Origin: Vitellaria paradoxa
Lineage: Eukaryota > Streptophyta > Magnoliopsida > Ericales > Sapotaceae
DNA: 64,000 bases
Assembly: GCA_019916065.1 (NCBI GenBank)
Contig: CM034236.1
Span: 57,874,690 to 57,938,689, forward strand
Direction of reading: 5' to 3'
Part shown: one piece after another, positions 24,613 to 35,627 of the stretch
Numbering within the stretch: the first letter of the stretch is position 1
Layout: every line of letters starts with the position of its first letter
Notes under the pieces: model-generated
Told to the model about the DNA's origin: nothing
The model's database searches: none
The model's input: only the letters and a program-made list of their open reading frames with translations
Translations under genes and position numbers: made by a program

Positions 24613-24863
24613 TAAATCAATTTCAAGTATGTGATCAAGTCGAGGCTTGTTCCTGATCCAAGAGTCCAACCAATAAAAAACTCCAACGTCAGATCCTCAT
24701 CGAAAAGTAACACCCATGGCAATTGAAGTGATTTGACCGAGCAAACTAATAGCATTGAAAATCTCTTGTGGGACCATCAAACAAATTATATCACAGCCAT
24801 GTGCACGGTGCATATTGATAAAGTGACATACATAGCAATGCAACCCAACTGGAGAAAGATATA
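24613..24863. other. Short spacer before the gypsy LTR
   Basis: 250 bases of unassigned sequence; no similarity to exon 11 of the DUF3754 gene could be seen. Confidence 0.4.
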
Positions 24864-25690
24864 TGTTCGGCAGTAAATTTTACCGTCGGAACTGTTGACC
24901 ACGTCAACGGAAAATTCGCCTGTGAACCTGCTGAACAAAGACAAGAGAAAGGTTACAGCCGGAGTGAGGGTCTCTGGCTGAAAAATCCTCCGATACTTAA
25001 GTCAGCAAAAATTACCTTCGAGAAAGAACTTTTTCAGAGAAGACAAGTAATGTAATAAGTTAGCAATAGTCAGCTTACCCTGATTGTTCCGTGGAATGTT
25101 GTATTTGTAGTAATGTAAATAATAAATAAAATAATACCTGTGATTTGACTGCATCCATGCTCATAGATATCACATTTCTTTCCTTGCTTTAAATTCCTTT
25201 CACTTCTCATTTAATGCCCCATACCTTTCATTAAATGCTTCTGGCAGTTAAATATGGCTATATAGTCGGGATTCAGTTGTCAAACTGTCTACCTGTCACA
25301 TCTATCAACTACTTGTAACGAAATGAACTAATTTAGTTCCCTTTGCCGTGATAAATACATTGCCCAGTCATAACTAGGGTGTATTTATAGTTACATGCTC
25401 TTATTAATGCTATAGGACCCATGTCTAGCATTTATTAGTCATCAATCGAAGGGCCGAACAAATTAACATTTGGGATCATCGGTTAACGCCACGTGGCAAT
25501 TTGTATAAAGCTCGTGAGTGGATCCACGTGTCAACCAGACGTTGTTCGGTACAAGGGCCACGTGCCACAGGTCAGAGTGTTCGGTGGATGACCGTATCTT
25601 CATGTTTGGAAATGTTCGGCATTGGGCCACGTGTCATTCATACCCTACTTGTTCGACACAACTCGTGCCTAGGTCTTATTTTACCCAACA
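24864..25690 (-). repeat. 3' LTR of the Tat element
   Basis: 827 bp. The minus strand starts TGTTGGGTAAAATA and ends CTGCCGAACA, giving TG...CA with imperfect inverted ends. The polypurine tract directly precedes it on the minus strand (25691-25702). The first 320 bases match the fragment at 32969-33299. Confidence 0.85.
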
Positions 25691-26033
25691 TTTTGCCCCC
25701 ACTCTGGTTGGGAAAACTATATTTCCCAAGCAGAGTAGTAGATAACAAAGACTTTACTCACCAGTCCCTTCAATCTTTCCATGTGCTTTGTCGTTTAGTG
25801 CCCATCTGACGCGTTTCAAATCCGATTGGCCACTTCTCTTCGCTAGTAATGACACGCGTAGTGCCCCTTCAGTTTTTCACCCGTCGCGCCGCTTACACGA
25901 AACCCTATGGCAGCAATCCCCCAAACATTTATTATGAGAAATTCAAAAAACGGGATGGTAATTAATATAATTTTACCACCTGTTACCCTTCTTCGTGATG
26001 CCGTTTCGTATACACTTTGCAGGTATACGTACA

Positions 26034-26040
26034 TATATAA
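26034..26040 (+). promoter_or_regulatory. TATA box candidate for the antisense ORF
   Basis: TATATAA on the plus strand about 157 bases upstream of the accessory ORF start (26197), followed by a CT-rich leader, as in plant promoters. This would drive transcription opposite to the retroelement genes. Confidence 0.5.
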
Positions 26041-26196
26041 ACAATCTCGTCTTCTTGGTTTCTCTTCTCTGCGATTCAAATCCTACAACTTCCTCCGTTT
26101 CTCTTTCCCTAGAGCTTACATTCCTTCCAGTCTCCATCTTTCCCTCTCAATCTTCATTCTCGATGAGTTAGTCCTCTTATACTAAAATTTTCTATT

Positions 26197-28498
26197 ATGG
26201 GCAAGCTTGCAAATGAACTCAATTCTAAGGAAAAAATTAGGGTTTTCAAGGAGAAGTACCAGATTCCCCCAAATGTGGGAATCTGGCTCACCCAGGAGGG
26301 CGAGCCGCCCCAGGGGAATTCCCCGTAGTAGCCATCACTGAAAGTGGCCTTAGGTTCCCCCTGCATCTTTTCCTTCGCTCTATCATGAGCATCCTAGACT
26401 TGGACCCAGGAACCTCACTCACAATTTTTACAGAATAGTCAATGGGGTGATAGAAATAAACAGGCGATACGGATTCCATATTTTCGAGTGGGATCTGCTT
26501 TATTGCTACTCCATCCAGAAGGTGAAGAAGAATGAGAACAGGTGGTATTTGAAATTTTGACCAGAAAAAGCCTTGGTCCATATGCTGCCTGATACCAAAC
26601 TTTCACCGCTCCTCCTCAAGGTTTTGCCACTACAGAAGCGATCAGACGGCTCCAGTGGTGGTTTAGGGCCACCGCCGAAGAAAAAGAAAACTTTTACGTG
26701 CTCAAGTATCCGGAGTGGGTTCGACCTCCACCATTTGCCCTACCTCTGGTGGCCCAGAAAATTTCTACTCCAGAAGCAACAATCCCCAGTCCTGCCGAAT
26801 AACCGAGAAGGCGTAGACTGGTCTTGTCGGATGAGGAGGAGGAAGAAGAACCACTACCTTCCCCAATGTTTGAATACTCCTCAGAATCTGAGGGGAAAGA
26901 AGAAGAAGAAGTCAGTCTCCCTGAAAGTCGCCAGTCCATTCTTCAGGTGAAGACAAGTGCCATGGCTCTGAAAATTGATTACAAGAAGCTGGCTTAAGAA
27001 AGGGCCAAACAACAAAAGATAGAGGAGGCAAATAAGAAAGCCAAGGAGCAAAAGGCTGCTGGTAAGAGAAAACTTGATAAGGGAAAGGCTCCTGCTTTTA
27101 CCACTGCCGAACAAATCCTCAAAGTCAAAATTAAAAAGGGGAAGGAGCATGAGGCTCTTCGGCTCAAACCTTCTGACGCTCCCCAGCAGAAGAAGGCCAG
27201 GACTTCACTCACTAGGGAGATTCAAATTATTGAACCTCCAATACCAGCAGATGAGCTCTCTGAAAAGGATGCAGCTCCTTCTAAAGACGTACCACCAAAT
27301 GTCACAGAGCCTGCCTCCTCTCAACCTGTTGGTCCCGTGCCCCTTCAGATACAATAACCTGCCAATCCAGTGCGGGACTCTCCTCCCTTCATCCCACAGA
27401 TTCTCATCCCGAGTCTTGAATTTCCACAAGGCCGTCCATTCACAATCCAAGACTCCACCTTCAACCATGCCGAGAAATACTTGAAGGGGGTCCTCCCTCC
27501 GCGAGACGTCCAGGCCACGAAGAAGAATAAACTGGAGGATATCCACAACACCTTAATGAAAAACGCCATCTCTGTGAGTATAAGGATCTCTCTCTGTAAC
27601 TTTTTCCTTTTTCGTTTGATTCCTTATCAATGAACTTCATGAGTTTCCCTTCTTTGACCAGACTTCTTTCTACACAATGGAATTAATTACCCGAAGCCAA
27701 GCCCTTGATGCCAAGGTTAAGCTGGACAGGTCCGACATCAAGGACTTGAAGGCAAGTGTAAGAAGTTTAGAGAAGGAGAAGAAGAGTCTCCAGTCGAGCA
27801 ATGATGCCTTAGCAAAGGATAAAAGTCAACTCCTTAATGAGAAGAAAAATGTGGAGCATCAACTCAATTCTACCCTTGCCCAAGTGAAGGCTAGTGAAGC
27901 TCGTGTCGAACACATGGATAAGATCTTGGGCAAGAAAGACGAGGAGCTATTGGAAAAAATCGACAAACTTTCTAAGGCTGAGTTCGAGCTGGCTTCTTCT
28001 AAGGCCGAGCAGGAGAGGCTTTCTAGGGAGTTGGGGGATTCCAAAGCCGAGCACATCAGATTGAGGCAAGAACTTGATGGCCTTCAAGCAGAACTTGGAC
28101 TCAAGACTCGAGCTCTGGAAGAGAAAGAGATTGCCCTCCGAGGCACCGAAGAGAAAGCAAAAGCTGAAGTTGAGGCTCAAATAAATGACTGCGTGGAACA
28201 AATGAGGGATGCCCACAACGAATTCTTCCTTGAGGGTTGGGAGGTTGCCATGAAGAAGAACAAAGTTGATCACACCAACCCCATATATATGGAGATCCCC
28301 TATCCAGATCCGCAACGCCCAACTCCTCAGTTCAGCTTTGAACGCCCACCTCAGACTCCTTCCATCCAAACTATCGAAGAAAACATTGAAGAAGGAGAGG
28401 TTGAAGTGAAGAGCTCCCAGAAGGACACTACTTCCCAGGAACTTAAAGAAATTAGCCTAATTGCGAAGAGTGATCCTACTAAGGAGGGAGAGAAGTGA
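26197..28498 (+). pseudogene. Antisense accessory ORF of the Tat element (gypsy-type transposon domain plus coiled coil)
   Basis: Runs opposite to pol, between integrase and the 3' LTR. The N-terminal part has the plant domain called putative gypsy-type transposon (Transposase_28): FKEKYQIPPNVGIWL, then ESGLRFPLHLFLRSIMSILD and a later RRYGFHIFEWDLLYCYSIQK block. Frame breaks occur near 26315, and stops near 26430 and 26560. A proline/serine and acidic middle follows (26700-27360). The C-terminal half is a long coiled coil, 27677-28498, 273 codons intact. An 88-bp GT-AG intron (27574-27661) joins the two in frame: codons before it end NTLMKNAIS and those after continue TSFYTMELI. Function of such ORFs is not known. 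This copy is broken in its N-terminal half. Confidence 0.75.
27574..27661 (+). other. Intron in the antisense ORF
   Basis: Donor GTGAGTAT and acceptor TTTGACCAG frame an 88-bp T-rich segment in phase 0. Removing it joins two open frames into the wording expected for this plant family (a helix ending AIS joined to the start of the coiled coil). The intron lies on the strand opposite to pol, so it would not be spliced from retroelement genomic RNA. Confidence 0.65.
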
Positions 28499-29250
28499 GC
28501 CCTTTCCCCTTTTTATTTTTGCTTTTCACTCCATTCAAGTGCAAAAATGCACCGAACAATGTAGTTTCTCTTTCTTGAATGAATGAAAATATTCCAGTCT
28601 TTTCTGATCTTTGCCTTTGCTTTACTTTCTGTATCTTTGCTTCTTTAGAACTGACGCGCTTATTCAAGAGTACTTTGATTTGATCGCTGATAAAGTTATA
28701 GGAAGAGCTGCCGAAGAATATCTCAAGTATTTTCTTATGAGATAGCAATGAACCCTTATAACAAATGCTGACTTCTGACTTAAATCTGCTAACCCAATTT
28801 TTAGTGCCAGGACTAATGTATACTACAACTTTACCCAAAAATTTGCAATAAAAGTCTACGAACTATACTTTGTACATGCTCTGTTCTATTCGTGCATTCC
28901 TCGTTGCTCGTGTGTTTGCGTTTATGTCGGTGCTTTGAATGATCATGGCCCAATAATCTAACTTCAATCAAACTGTCATAAAACTTGACTGAAATGCTTT
29001 AAAGATCAAACCTTTCAAGGATAATAAATTTAGGTAATAAATTATTTTTCGTCAAGTAATCTGAAGTTTTTGATAGAGAGGAATAACTTTAATTAATCTC
29101 ACGACAACTTTTCACATACCTCAATTAGTTCGGCTGTCTTCTAACTTACATATAACAACAGAGGCTTCTGTCTTTGAAAAATTTTACTTTTCATATCAAT
29201 GCCGAGCTTCCTTGAAGTGACTCCTTGATTTTTAAGAGCTTTTGCTTCAA
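28499..29250. other. Non-coding 3' region of the Tat element
   Basis: Between the antisense ORF and the tandem array. No domain was recognised on either strand. Confidence 0.45.
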
Positions 29251-29735
29251 TTGCACCAACGCCAGGCAAGTTGAGCGTGGCTCCTTTCTAATAATTTTTT
29301 CAATAAGTCGAGGAATTGAATCTCAGCTTAAAGAGAACACCTGGTCAGTCAATAAACCAGGGTTGAACCAGCACCCAAAGAATGCAGTTCCCTTTCTGTA
29401 CCAGTGTTCGGCAAGCCGAGCGTGGCTCCTTTTTGATAATCTTTTTCAATAAGCCAAGGAACCGAATCTCAGCCTAAAGAGAGCACCTGGTTAGTCAATA
29501 AACCAGGGTTGAACCAGCACCTAAAGGATGCGATTTCCTTTCTGTACCAACGTTCGGTAAGCCGAGCGTGGCTCCTTTTTGATAATCCTTTTCAATAAGC
29601 CAAGGAACCGAATCTCAGCCTAAAAAAAGCACCTGGTCAGTCAATAAACCAAGGTTGAACCAGCATCCAAAGGATGCGGTTCTCTTTCTGTACCAACGTT
29701 CGACAAGCCGAGCGTGGCTTCTTTCTGAACCAATA
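29250..29735. repeat. 146-bp tandem array in the Tat element
   Basis: The word GAGCGTGG recurs at 29273, 29418, 29564 and 29710, a period of 145-146 bp. About three full copies plus a partial one share CAAGCCGAGCGTGGCT and AAACCAGGGTTGAACCAGCA. Tandem arrays in this 3' region are known for Tat/Ogre elements. Confidence 0.85.
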
Positions 29736-29850
29736 CCCTAAGGTGGGTATGGCATCCTTCTGAAAAACACTAAACCATTACAAGGTTTAAAAATTGCTTT
29801 TACTTTTATTAGCTTACATGAGCATATGCTTCAGTAAATGTACAACTCTT

Positions 29851-31180
29851 TCAATGATAATACAGCTTTAAATAGGCTATGTTCCATGGCCTCTTAATTG
29901 GCTTTCCCTCTATGTCGTTCAATCTATAAGCTCCGTTGCCGAGCACTTCTGAGACGAGGAATGGTCCTTCCCAATTAGCTCCAAGCTTTCCTTCTATTGG
30001 GTCCTTTCTAGTACCTATCAGTTTTCTCATAACATAATCTCCAGCTTTAAATTCTCTGTGTCTGACCCTTTTATTGAACTTTTTTCTTGTTTCTTGCTGG
30101 TAGTTGGTCAACCTTAACGTGGCAAGTTCCCTTCTTTCATCGATCAAATCAAGGCTTAGTGCCATTGCTTTATCATTCTCCCCACGATCAAAAGCTTGCG
30201 TTCTAATGCTTGGCAGCCCAACTTCCAATGGTATGACAGCTTCCATGCCATAGGCAAGAGAGAAGGGAGACTCCCCAGTTGATCTCCTTGGAGTTGTCCG
30301 GTAAGTCCACAGTACTGATGGGAGCTCATCTACCCATTTTCTTTTTGCTACCTCCAACTTCTTATTTATGCCGCTGAGGATGACTTTGTTTGTAGATTCA
30401 GCTTGTCCGTTGCTTTGGGGATAAGCGGGTGTCAAGTAAATGTTCTTTATTCCGTACCTAGAACAGTATTCCCTAAATGAAGCACTATCAAACTGTGTCC
30501 CATTATCGAAAATAAGTGTTCTAGGGATGCCATATCTTGTGATAATATTCTTCCATACAAATCTGATAGTATCGGCGTCTTTTATGTAAACCAATGGTTC
30601 CACTTCAACCCACTTAGTAAAGTAGTCAGTGCCGACTACCAAAAATTTCCTGTTCCCCGAAGCGGTGGGTAGGGGCCCCACGATATTAAGCCCCCATTGA
30701 GCAAACGGCCAAGGGCTAGTGAGCAGGCTAAGCTCCTATGCTAGTTGATGAGGTATAGGGGCAAACTTCTGGCATTTCTTGCATTTACGTACATAAACTT
30801 GAGCATCCTTCCCCATCTTTGGCCACCAATATCCTTGGGTAATAGCCCTGTATGCTAATGACTTGCCCCCAGTGTGTGCTCCACAGACTCCCTCGTGTAG
30901 TTCATAAAGAAAATCTTGTACCTTATCAGGGTGTACGCAAATGAGATAGGGACCTGCGAAAGACTTCTTGTATAACTTGTGATCCGGAGAGAGCCAAAAT
31001 CTGGTAGCCCTTATTCTGAGCTTCTTCGCTTCCATCTTGTCGTCTGGAAAAGTTCCATCCTTCAAGTAGAAAATAATCAGAACCATCCAAGATGGAGCCG
31101 TTCTGACGCACATTACGTCTCCATTTTTTGATATACTCGGCTTCTCCAAGATTTCCATGAAAACTTGATCTGTGAGCCTC
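29851..31180 (-). pseudogene. Integrase of the Tat element
   Basis: The zinc-binding N-terminus lies in 31180-30736 (ELHEGVCGAHTGG, then CKKCQKF, in the HHCC arrangement). An in-frame TAG follows HQLA. The core then runs 30735-29851. Of the catalytic D,D,E triad, the second Asp (IFDNGTQFD) and Glu (QSNGQAESTNK) are present. The first Asp is Asn: AAT at 30687-30685, inside WGLNIVGPLP, where the family has D-I-V-G-P. The C-terminus reads LGANWEGPFLVSEVLGNGAYRL, a usual gypsy integrase tail, ending LKLYYH. Integrase would insert element cDNA; the stop and the lost Asp make this copy inactive. Confidence 0.85.
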
Positions 31181-31590
31181 AATCGCGGAGAAGCGGCCAG
31201 CGTTGCAAGTGCATCTACATGAGCATTATGATCCCTTCCAACTAATTCCACGCTGGTTTATTAAAATCCTCGATCTTCCTCTTTGCTAACTGCAAATACT
31301 CTGCCATCTTTTCATTTCTGGCCACATATTCACCCTTCAATTGATTTGCGACCAATTGAGAATCAGTCTTTATCACCACATCTTTTGCCATCAATCGCCG
31401 AGCAATGTTGAGCCCCGCTAAAAGAGCTTCATACTCCGCTTCATTATTAGTAGCTTCGAACTCAAGTTTTATTGCATATTCATAGCAATCCCCTCTGGAG
31501 TTGTCAAAACAATACCCACACTAGCTCCCTTTTTTGAAGAAGATCCATCGACCTCCAATTGCCAAGGTTGAGGGCTGTTGTTGTGTTCGG
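31181..31590 (-). pseudogene. Second (archaeal/plant-type) RNase H domain
   Basis: The minus strand at 31571-31493 gives QPWQLEVDGSSSKKGASVG, the first strand of an RNase H with its catalytic Asp (VDGSS). Near 31251-31190 GRDHNAHVDALATLAAS gives the C-terminal motif with another catalytic Asp. The middle is shifted and stopped. This is separate from the RNase H attached to the reverse transcriptase. Confidence 0.75.
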
Positions 31591-31775
31591 CAGAAGCCTC
31601 AGATTTAATCTCCAGTTGCCATACTCCGTATATGACGTCTAGAGCCGAGTGGTAAACTCTGCGACAAAATCAGCTAGGACCTGCGCCTTTATTGCCGTTC
31701 TCAGAATAAATTTTATATCAAATGCACCAAGAAAAATAGCCCATTTGGCCATTTTTCCTGATATATCAGCCCTTT

Positions 31776-32952
31776 TCAACAATGGCCAATCAGTTGGTCG
31801 GTTACCACCTGGATAGTGTGTGCATGAAAGTAATGGGCCAACTTTCTCGAGGCCATCACTAATGCCAAAGTTAACTTTTCTAAGGGAAGATATCTGACCT
31901 CTGTCCCCTGTATGGTCTTGCTTACATAGTAGATGGGATGCTGTTTTTCATCCTCCTCCTTCAAAATGACACTGACGGCATGTTCTGAAACCGTCAAATA
32001 CAGTTGCAAAGTGTCCCCCCTGTGGTATTGAAAGTATCGACACAGTTGTCAGATACTCTTTAAGTTTGTCCAGCGCTTTATCTGCCTCAGCATCCCATAG
32101 CATTTTATTCACATATCTCAGTAATCTGAAAAATGGTCGGCACTTGTCGGATGACCTGATGAACCAATTGAGCGCCGCCACCATTCTTATAAGCTTTTGG
32201 ACTTCCTTTTTGGTGCGCGGGGGAGAAACGGACTTGATGGCTTGTATTTGATCAGGATCAGCTTCGATTCCCCTCTTGCTCACCAAGTGGCCCAAAAATT
32301 TGCTCGAGCTAACACCAAAGGCACACTTGGCAACATTTAGTTTCAACCCATACCTGTCGATAGTGGAAAAGACGTGCTGGAGATGTTGGAGATGGGTGTT
32401 CGGTTCCTTGCTTTTTACCACCATATCATCGATGTAGACTTCTATCGTCTATCCGAGGTCCTTTAAATATCTTCGTGACTAACTGCTGGTAGGTGGCTCC
32501 AGCATTCTTCAATCTAAATGGCATGACCCTGTAATAGAATATCCCTCGCAGGGTTATGAAAGAAGTCTTCTCCTCATCAGGGCCGTACATGGGGATCTGG
32601 TAGTATCCCCTATATGCATCAAGGAAGGATATCCTAAAACATCCAGCCGTTGAATCAACAAGCTGGTCGATCTTTGGCAAGGGAAATGGATCCTTTGGGT
32701 AGGCTTTATTCAGGTTCATGTAATCTACGCAAACTCTCCATTCCCATTTTTCTTCTTGACCACAATTGTGTTGGCCAACCACTCTGGGTAAGAAACTTCC
32801 CTGATGGCCTCAGCCTCCAATAGTCGACCAACCTCCTCTATGACGGCCTCTACATGCTGGAGAGCTGATCTCCTTGCCTTTTGTACCACAGGTTTTGCCC
32901 TCAGATTCACATTCAGCTTATGAGTCATAATTTTAGGAGAAATACCTGGCAT
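31776..32952 (-). pseudogene. Reverse transcriptase and RNase H of the Tat element
   Basis: Consecutive fragments in shifted frames: the RT start (MPGISPKIMTHKLNV) to YPEWLANTIVVKKKNG; then VCVDYMNLNKAYPKDPFPLP, SFLDAYRGYYQIPM and FRLKNAGATYQQLV; then the catalytic box YIDD near 32435; then FGVSSSKFLGHLVSKRGIE. The tethered RNase H follows (IYYVSKTIQGTEVRYLPLEK). Frameshifts lie near 32740, 32430 and 32010. The sequence upstream of the RT start stops at 32968, where an inverted LTR begins, so protease and gag are gone. Confidence 0.9.
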
Positions 32953-32968
32953 TTCTCGTTAAGTATAT

Positions 32969-33299
32969 TGTTGGGTAAAATATGACCCAGGCACGAGTTG
33001 TGCCGAACAAGTAGGGTATGAATGACACATGGTCTAATGCCGAGCATTTCCAAACATGAAGATACGGTCATCCACCGAACATTCTGACCTATGACACGTG
33101 GCCCTTGTACCGAACAACATCTGATTGACACATGAATCCACTCACGAGCTTTATATAAATTGCCGCGTGGCGTTAGCCAAGGATCCCAAATGTTAATTTG
33201 TTCGGCCCTTCAATTGAGGAGTAATAAATGCTAGACATGGGTTCCACAGCATTAATAAGAGCATGTAACCATAAATACACCCTAGTTATGACTGGGCAT
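32969..33299 (+). repeat. Inverted LTR (U3) fragment joined to pol
   Basis: Starts TGTTGGGTAAAATA on the plus strand and matches the first 320-330 bases of the 3' LTR at 25690 and below, which lies on the minus strand. The two are therefore inverted, not direct, repeats. Similarity stops abruptly after GACTGGGCA at about 33299. Confidence 0.85.
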
Positions 33300-33435
33300 G
33301 AAAAAGAGAAGAACCAATTCTCTTTTCTTCAAAAAGCATTGGGCTGATTAACTGGGTCAGATATACAGATATGGTCTCAGTTCCATATCAGGAATCACGC
33401 ATTCAATTCCAACTGTCAGGCACACAGATGGTAAC

Positions 33436-35149
33436 TGCTGAAATAAAAAATAAAAGACAAGAATATAATAGAATTGAAGAAAGATACAAATACTATGTCT
33501 AATTATCTATTTCATAAATGTTAAGAATAAATTTTTATATAAACTTACAATGATAAGTATGTATAGTAATAATCTACATACGAAAATAAACCTAATTACT
33601 TACTAAAAAATAAGATATAGAATATTATCATATAGACAATATATAAAAAAATATGTCATATTTAATATAAAATATTCTAACACCCTCTATCAAACTCAAG
33701 ATGGTAAACTAACTTGAGTTTGGAAATAAGAGCATTCTAAAAACAACTAAACTGGATAGCAGAAAAAGCCGTAAATCCAGAATCTGGAGTTGCTAATGGC
33801 GACGAAATTTTGACGGTAAGTTCTTGTAGCAATTTCGCTGCCACTGATATGATATTTTTTGACTTGGAGATCAAAAAATAACCAAATAGAATATACAGTA
33901 TGTAAAGATGGAACAAGAAAGACAAAACTAAAAAACGTCGGAAGAAAACAGCAACACCTTACCTTCCAGAGTTTACGACCAATAAGAAAGACTGGCATTT
34001 GTTGGTGTATTATAGTTAATTGCGTCAAGAAATGGTACTGTGAATAGGATGAATAATATAATATTAATATGTCATTCTAAATAAAAATGTACGAAGATGG
34101 TGAAATATGAAAAAACAGATGTCATAATTAATATAAGAAAGGTTAAAAAAACCATGTGAACCATTTTAGACTAGGGAAAAAAAATTTGCGATGGTTGTAG
34201 TAGTGTTGTAATAGAGCAGGGTTCTGAAAAGAAAAACAGTAGAAAAAAGAAAAAAACGCATAAATCTTTGATATAGTTCAGAAAGTGGAAAAAAAGAATT
34301 GTACAATAGTTGTGGCTTTTACAGCAGAGTAGGGCTCTGAAAAGAAAAAAAAAAGCCCAGAAAAGAAAATTGTAGAAATTTTTTATAACATATTGAAATA
34401 AAAGATGAAAGAATTTTTTGTATATACTGTCGTGATGAAAAATAGTGCAACAAAATAAAACGGTGGTAGAACTGGTGGAAACTGAACAGATCCGCTAGGA
34501 AGACAGAATTTGCAAGATTTAGCAAAAATAAGAATTAAAAGACAAATTGAACCACACCAAACTACGTGGCCTAATCTGTCTAAGATCGAAAACTATGTGC
34601 TTTGATATTATGTTGAAATAAAAAAAATAAAAGAGACAAGAAATAATATTAAAGAGATATATAATATAATGTCTACATATTGTCGTATATTTCATAAATG
34701 TTAGGAAAATGTCTTTATATAGGCTTACAATGAGATGTATGTATAGTAATGATCTACATATCAAAATAAATCTAACTACTTATTAAAAGTTAAGATATAA
34801 AATATTATGATATAGTCATAGGCAATATATAAAAAAAAATTACGTGGCCTAATCTATCTAAGATCGAAAACTATGTGCTCTGATATTATGTTGAAATAAA
34901 AAAAAATAAAAGAAACAAGAAATAATAGAATCACAGAGATATATAATAATGTCTATATCTTGTCGTATATTTCATAAATGTTAGGATAAAAGGTATTTAT
35001 ATATGTTTACAGTGAGAGGTATACATAATTATGATCTATATATCAAAATAAACCTAACTACTTACTAAAAATTAAGATATAAAATATATGATATAGCCAT
35101 AGGCAATATATACAAAAAAACCTCATATTTAATATAGAATATTCTAACA
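33436..35149 (-). mobile_element. Non-autonomous Ty1/copia-like element with GTAAC duplication
   Basis: Flanked by perfect 5-bp duplications GTAAC (33431-33435 and 35150-35154). Read on the minus strand, a 5' LTR (35149-34889, 261 bp, TGTTAGAATATT ... TTTCAACA) is followed by TAATATCAGAGC, a variant of the initiator-Met primer site. The 3' LTR (33682-33436, 247 bp) is preceded by the purine-rich end TTGATAGAGGG. The 1.2-kb interior has no gag-pol reading frame. A second, 5'-truncated LTR (34836-34611) with its own copy of the primer site lies just inside the 5' LTR. Confidence 0.85.
34611..34836 (-). repeat. Extra internal truncated LTR of the copia-like element
   Basis: Matches the 5' LTR but lacks its first 30 or so bases. 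It ends TTTCAACA and is followed by a second primer-site copy (TAATATCAAAGCACATAG). The junction lies in a T-run and TATATATTG, present in both copies, so template switching during reverse transcription is a simple cause. Confidence 0.75.
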
Positions 35150-35154
35150 GTAAC

Positions 35155-35624
35155 AAAATCAACCAGCAAAGCCTTCAGCCTTCCAAAAATTCATTAAGTT
35201 GGACAGACAGGAAAAACAAATTCAGTTGTTTGACGTCCCTTGACAGTTGATTGTGAAGAAAAATTACAAACCAAATCATAGTTTCAGTCTACTTTGTAAC
35301 GATAAAACCATTTTAACAATGGCTGTGAATGAATCCAAATAACCTGAAAGAAATTAACAAATGATGCAACGAAAAGAAGAAAGGGAAAAAGCATTCAGTT
35401 TGTTACAATCCTCCTTAGAAAACAAAAGAATGGGGTTCCCGCCGTAGACATATAACTAAAAACACTTGAACTGGAGTTCTGTGCAAATGAAAGGAAAAAG
35501 AGTTAAGTGGTGGCTTTAATGAGTTGACTGGAGGTTCATTTTTTGATCAAGCAAGTTGAGAAGTTTGCTTCCCTGATGATGAAATGGATGAAAATGTTGG
35601 AAGCTTGATAATACATAGGCTCTG
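35155..35624. other. Intergenic
   Basis: Flank of the copia-like insertion. No gene or RNA recognised. Confidence 0.4.
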
Positions 35625-35627
35625 TTT

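Larger units (their letters stand above)
24864..33299 (-). mobile_element. Ty3/gypsy retrotransposon, Tat lineage, rearranged
   Basis: Read on the minus strand, the order is: an inverted LTR fragment (33299-32969), reverse transcriptase, RNase H, a second RNase H, integrase (to 29851), a tandem-repeat region, an antisense accessory ORF, a polypurine tract GTGGGGGCAAAA and a 3' LTR (25690-24864). Two RNase H domains and a long 3' region with an antisense ORF are known features of the Tat lineage. Gag, protease and a normal 5' LTR are missing. Many stops and shifts show the copy is dead. Confidence 0.85.

Noticed and set aside
26694..27212. Minus-strand frames opposite the antisense ORF of the Tat element
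   Set aside because: The plus strand has the recognisable domain and coiled coil; the minus frames are Ser/Leu-rich shadows.
24864..33299. Two separate retroelements head to head
   Set aside because: The polypurine tract, 3' LTR, antisense ORF, integrase and RT are collinear for a single Tat element; only the 330-bp fragment at the right is inverted. A second truncated insertion remains possible and is kept as an alternative.
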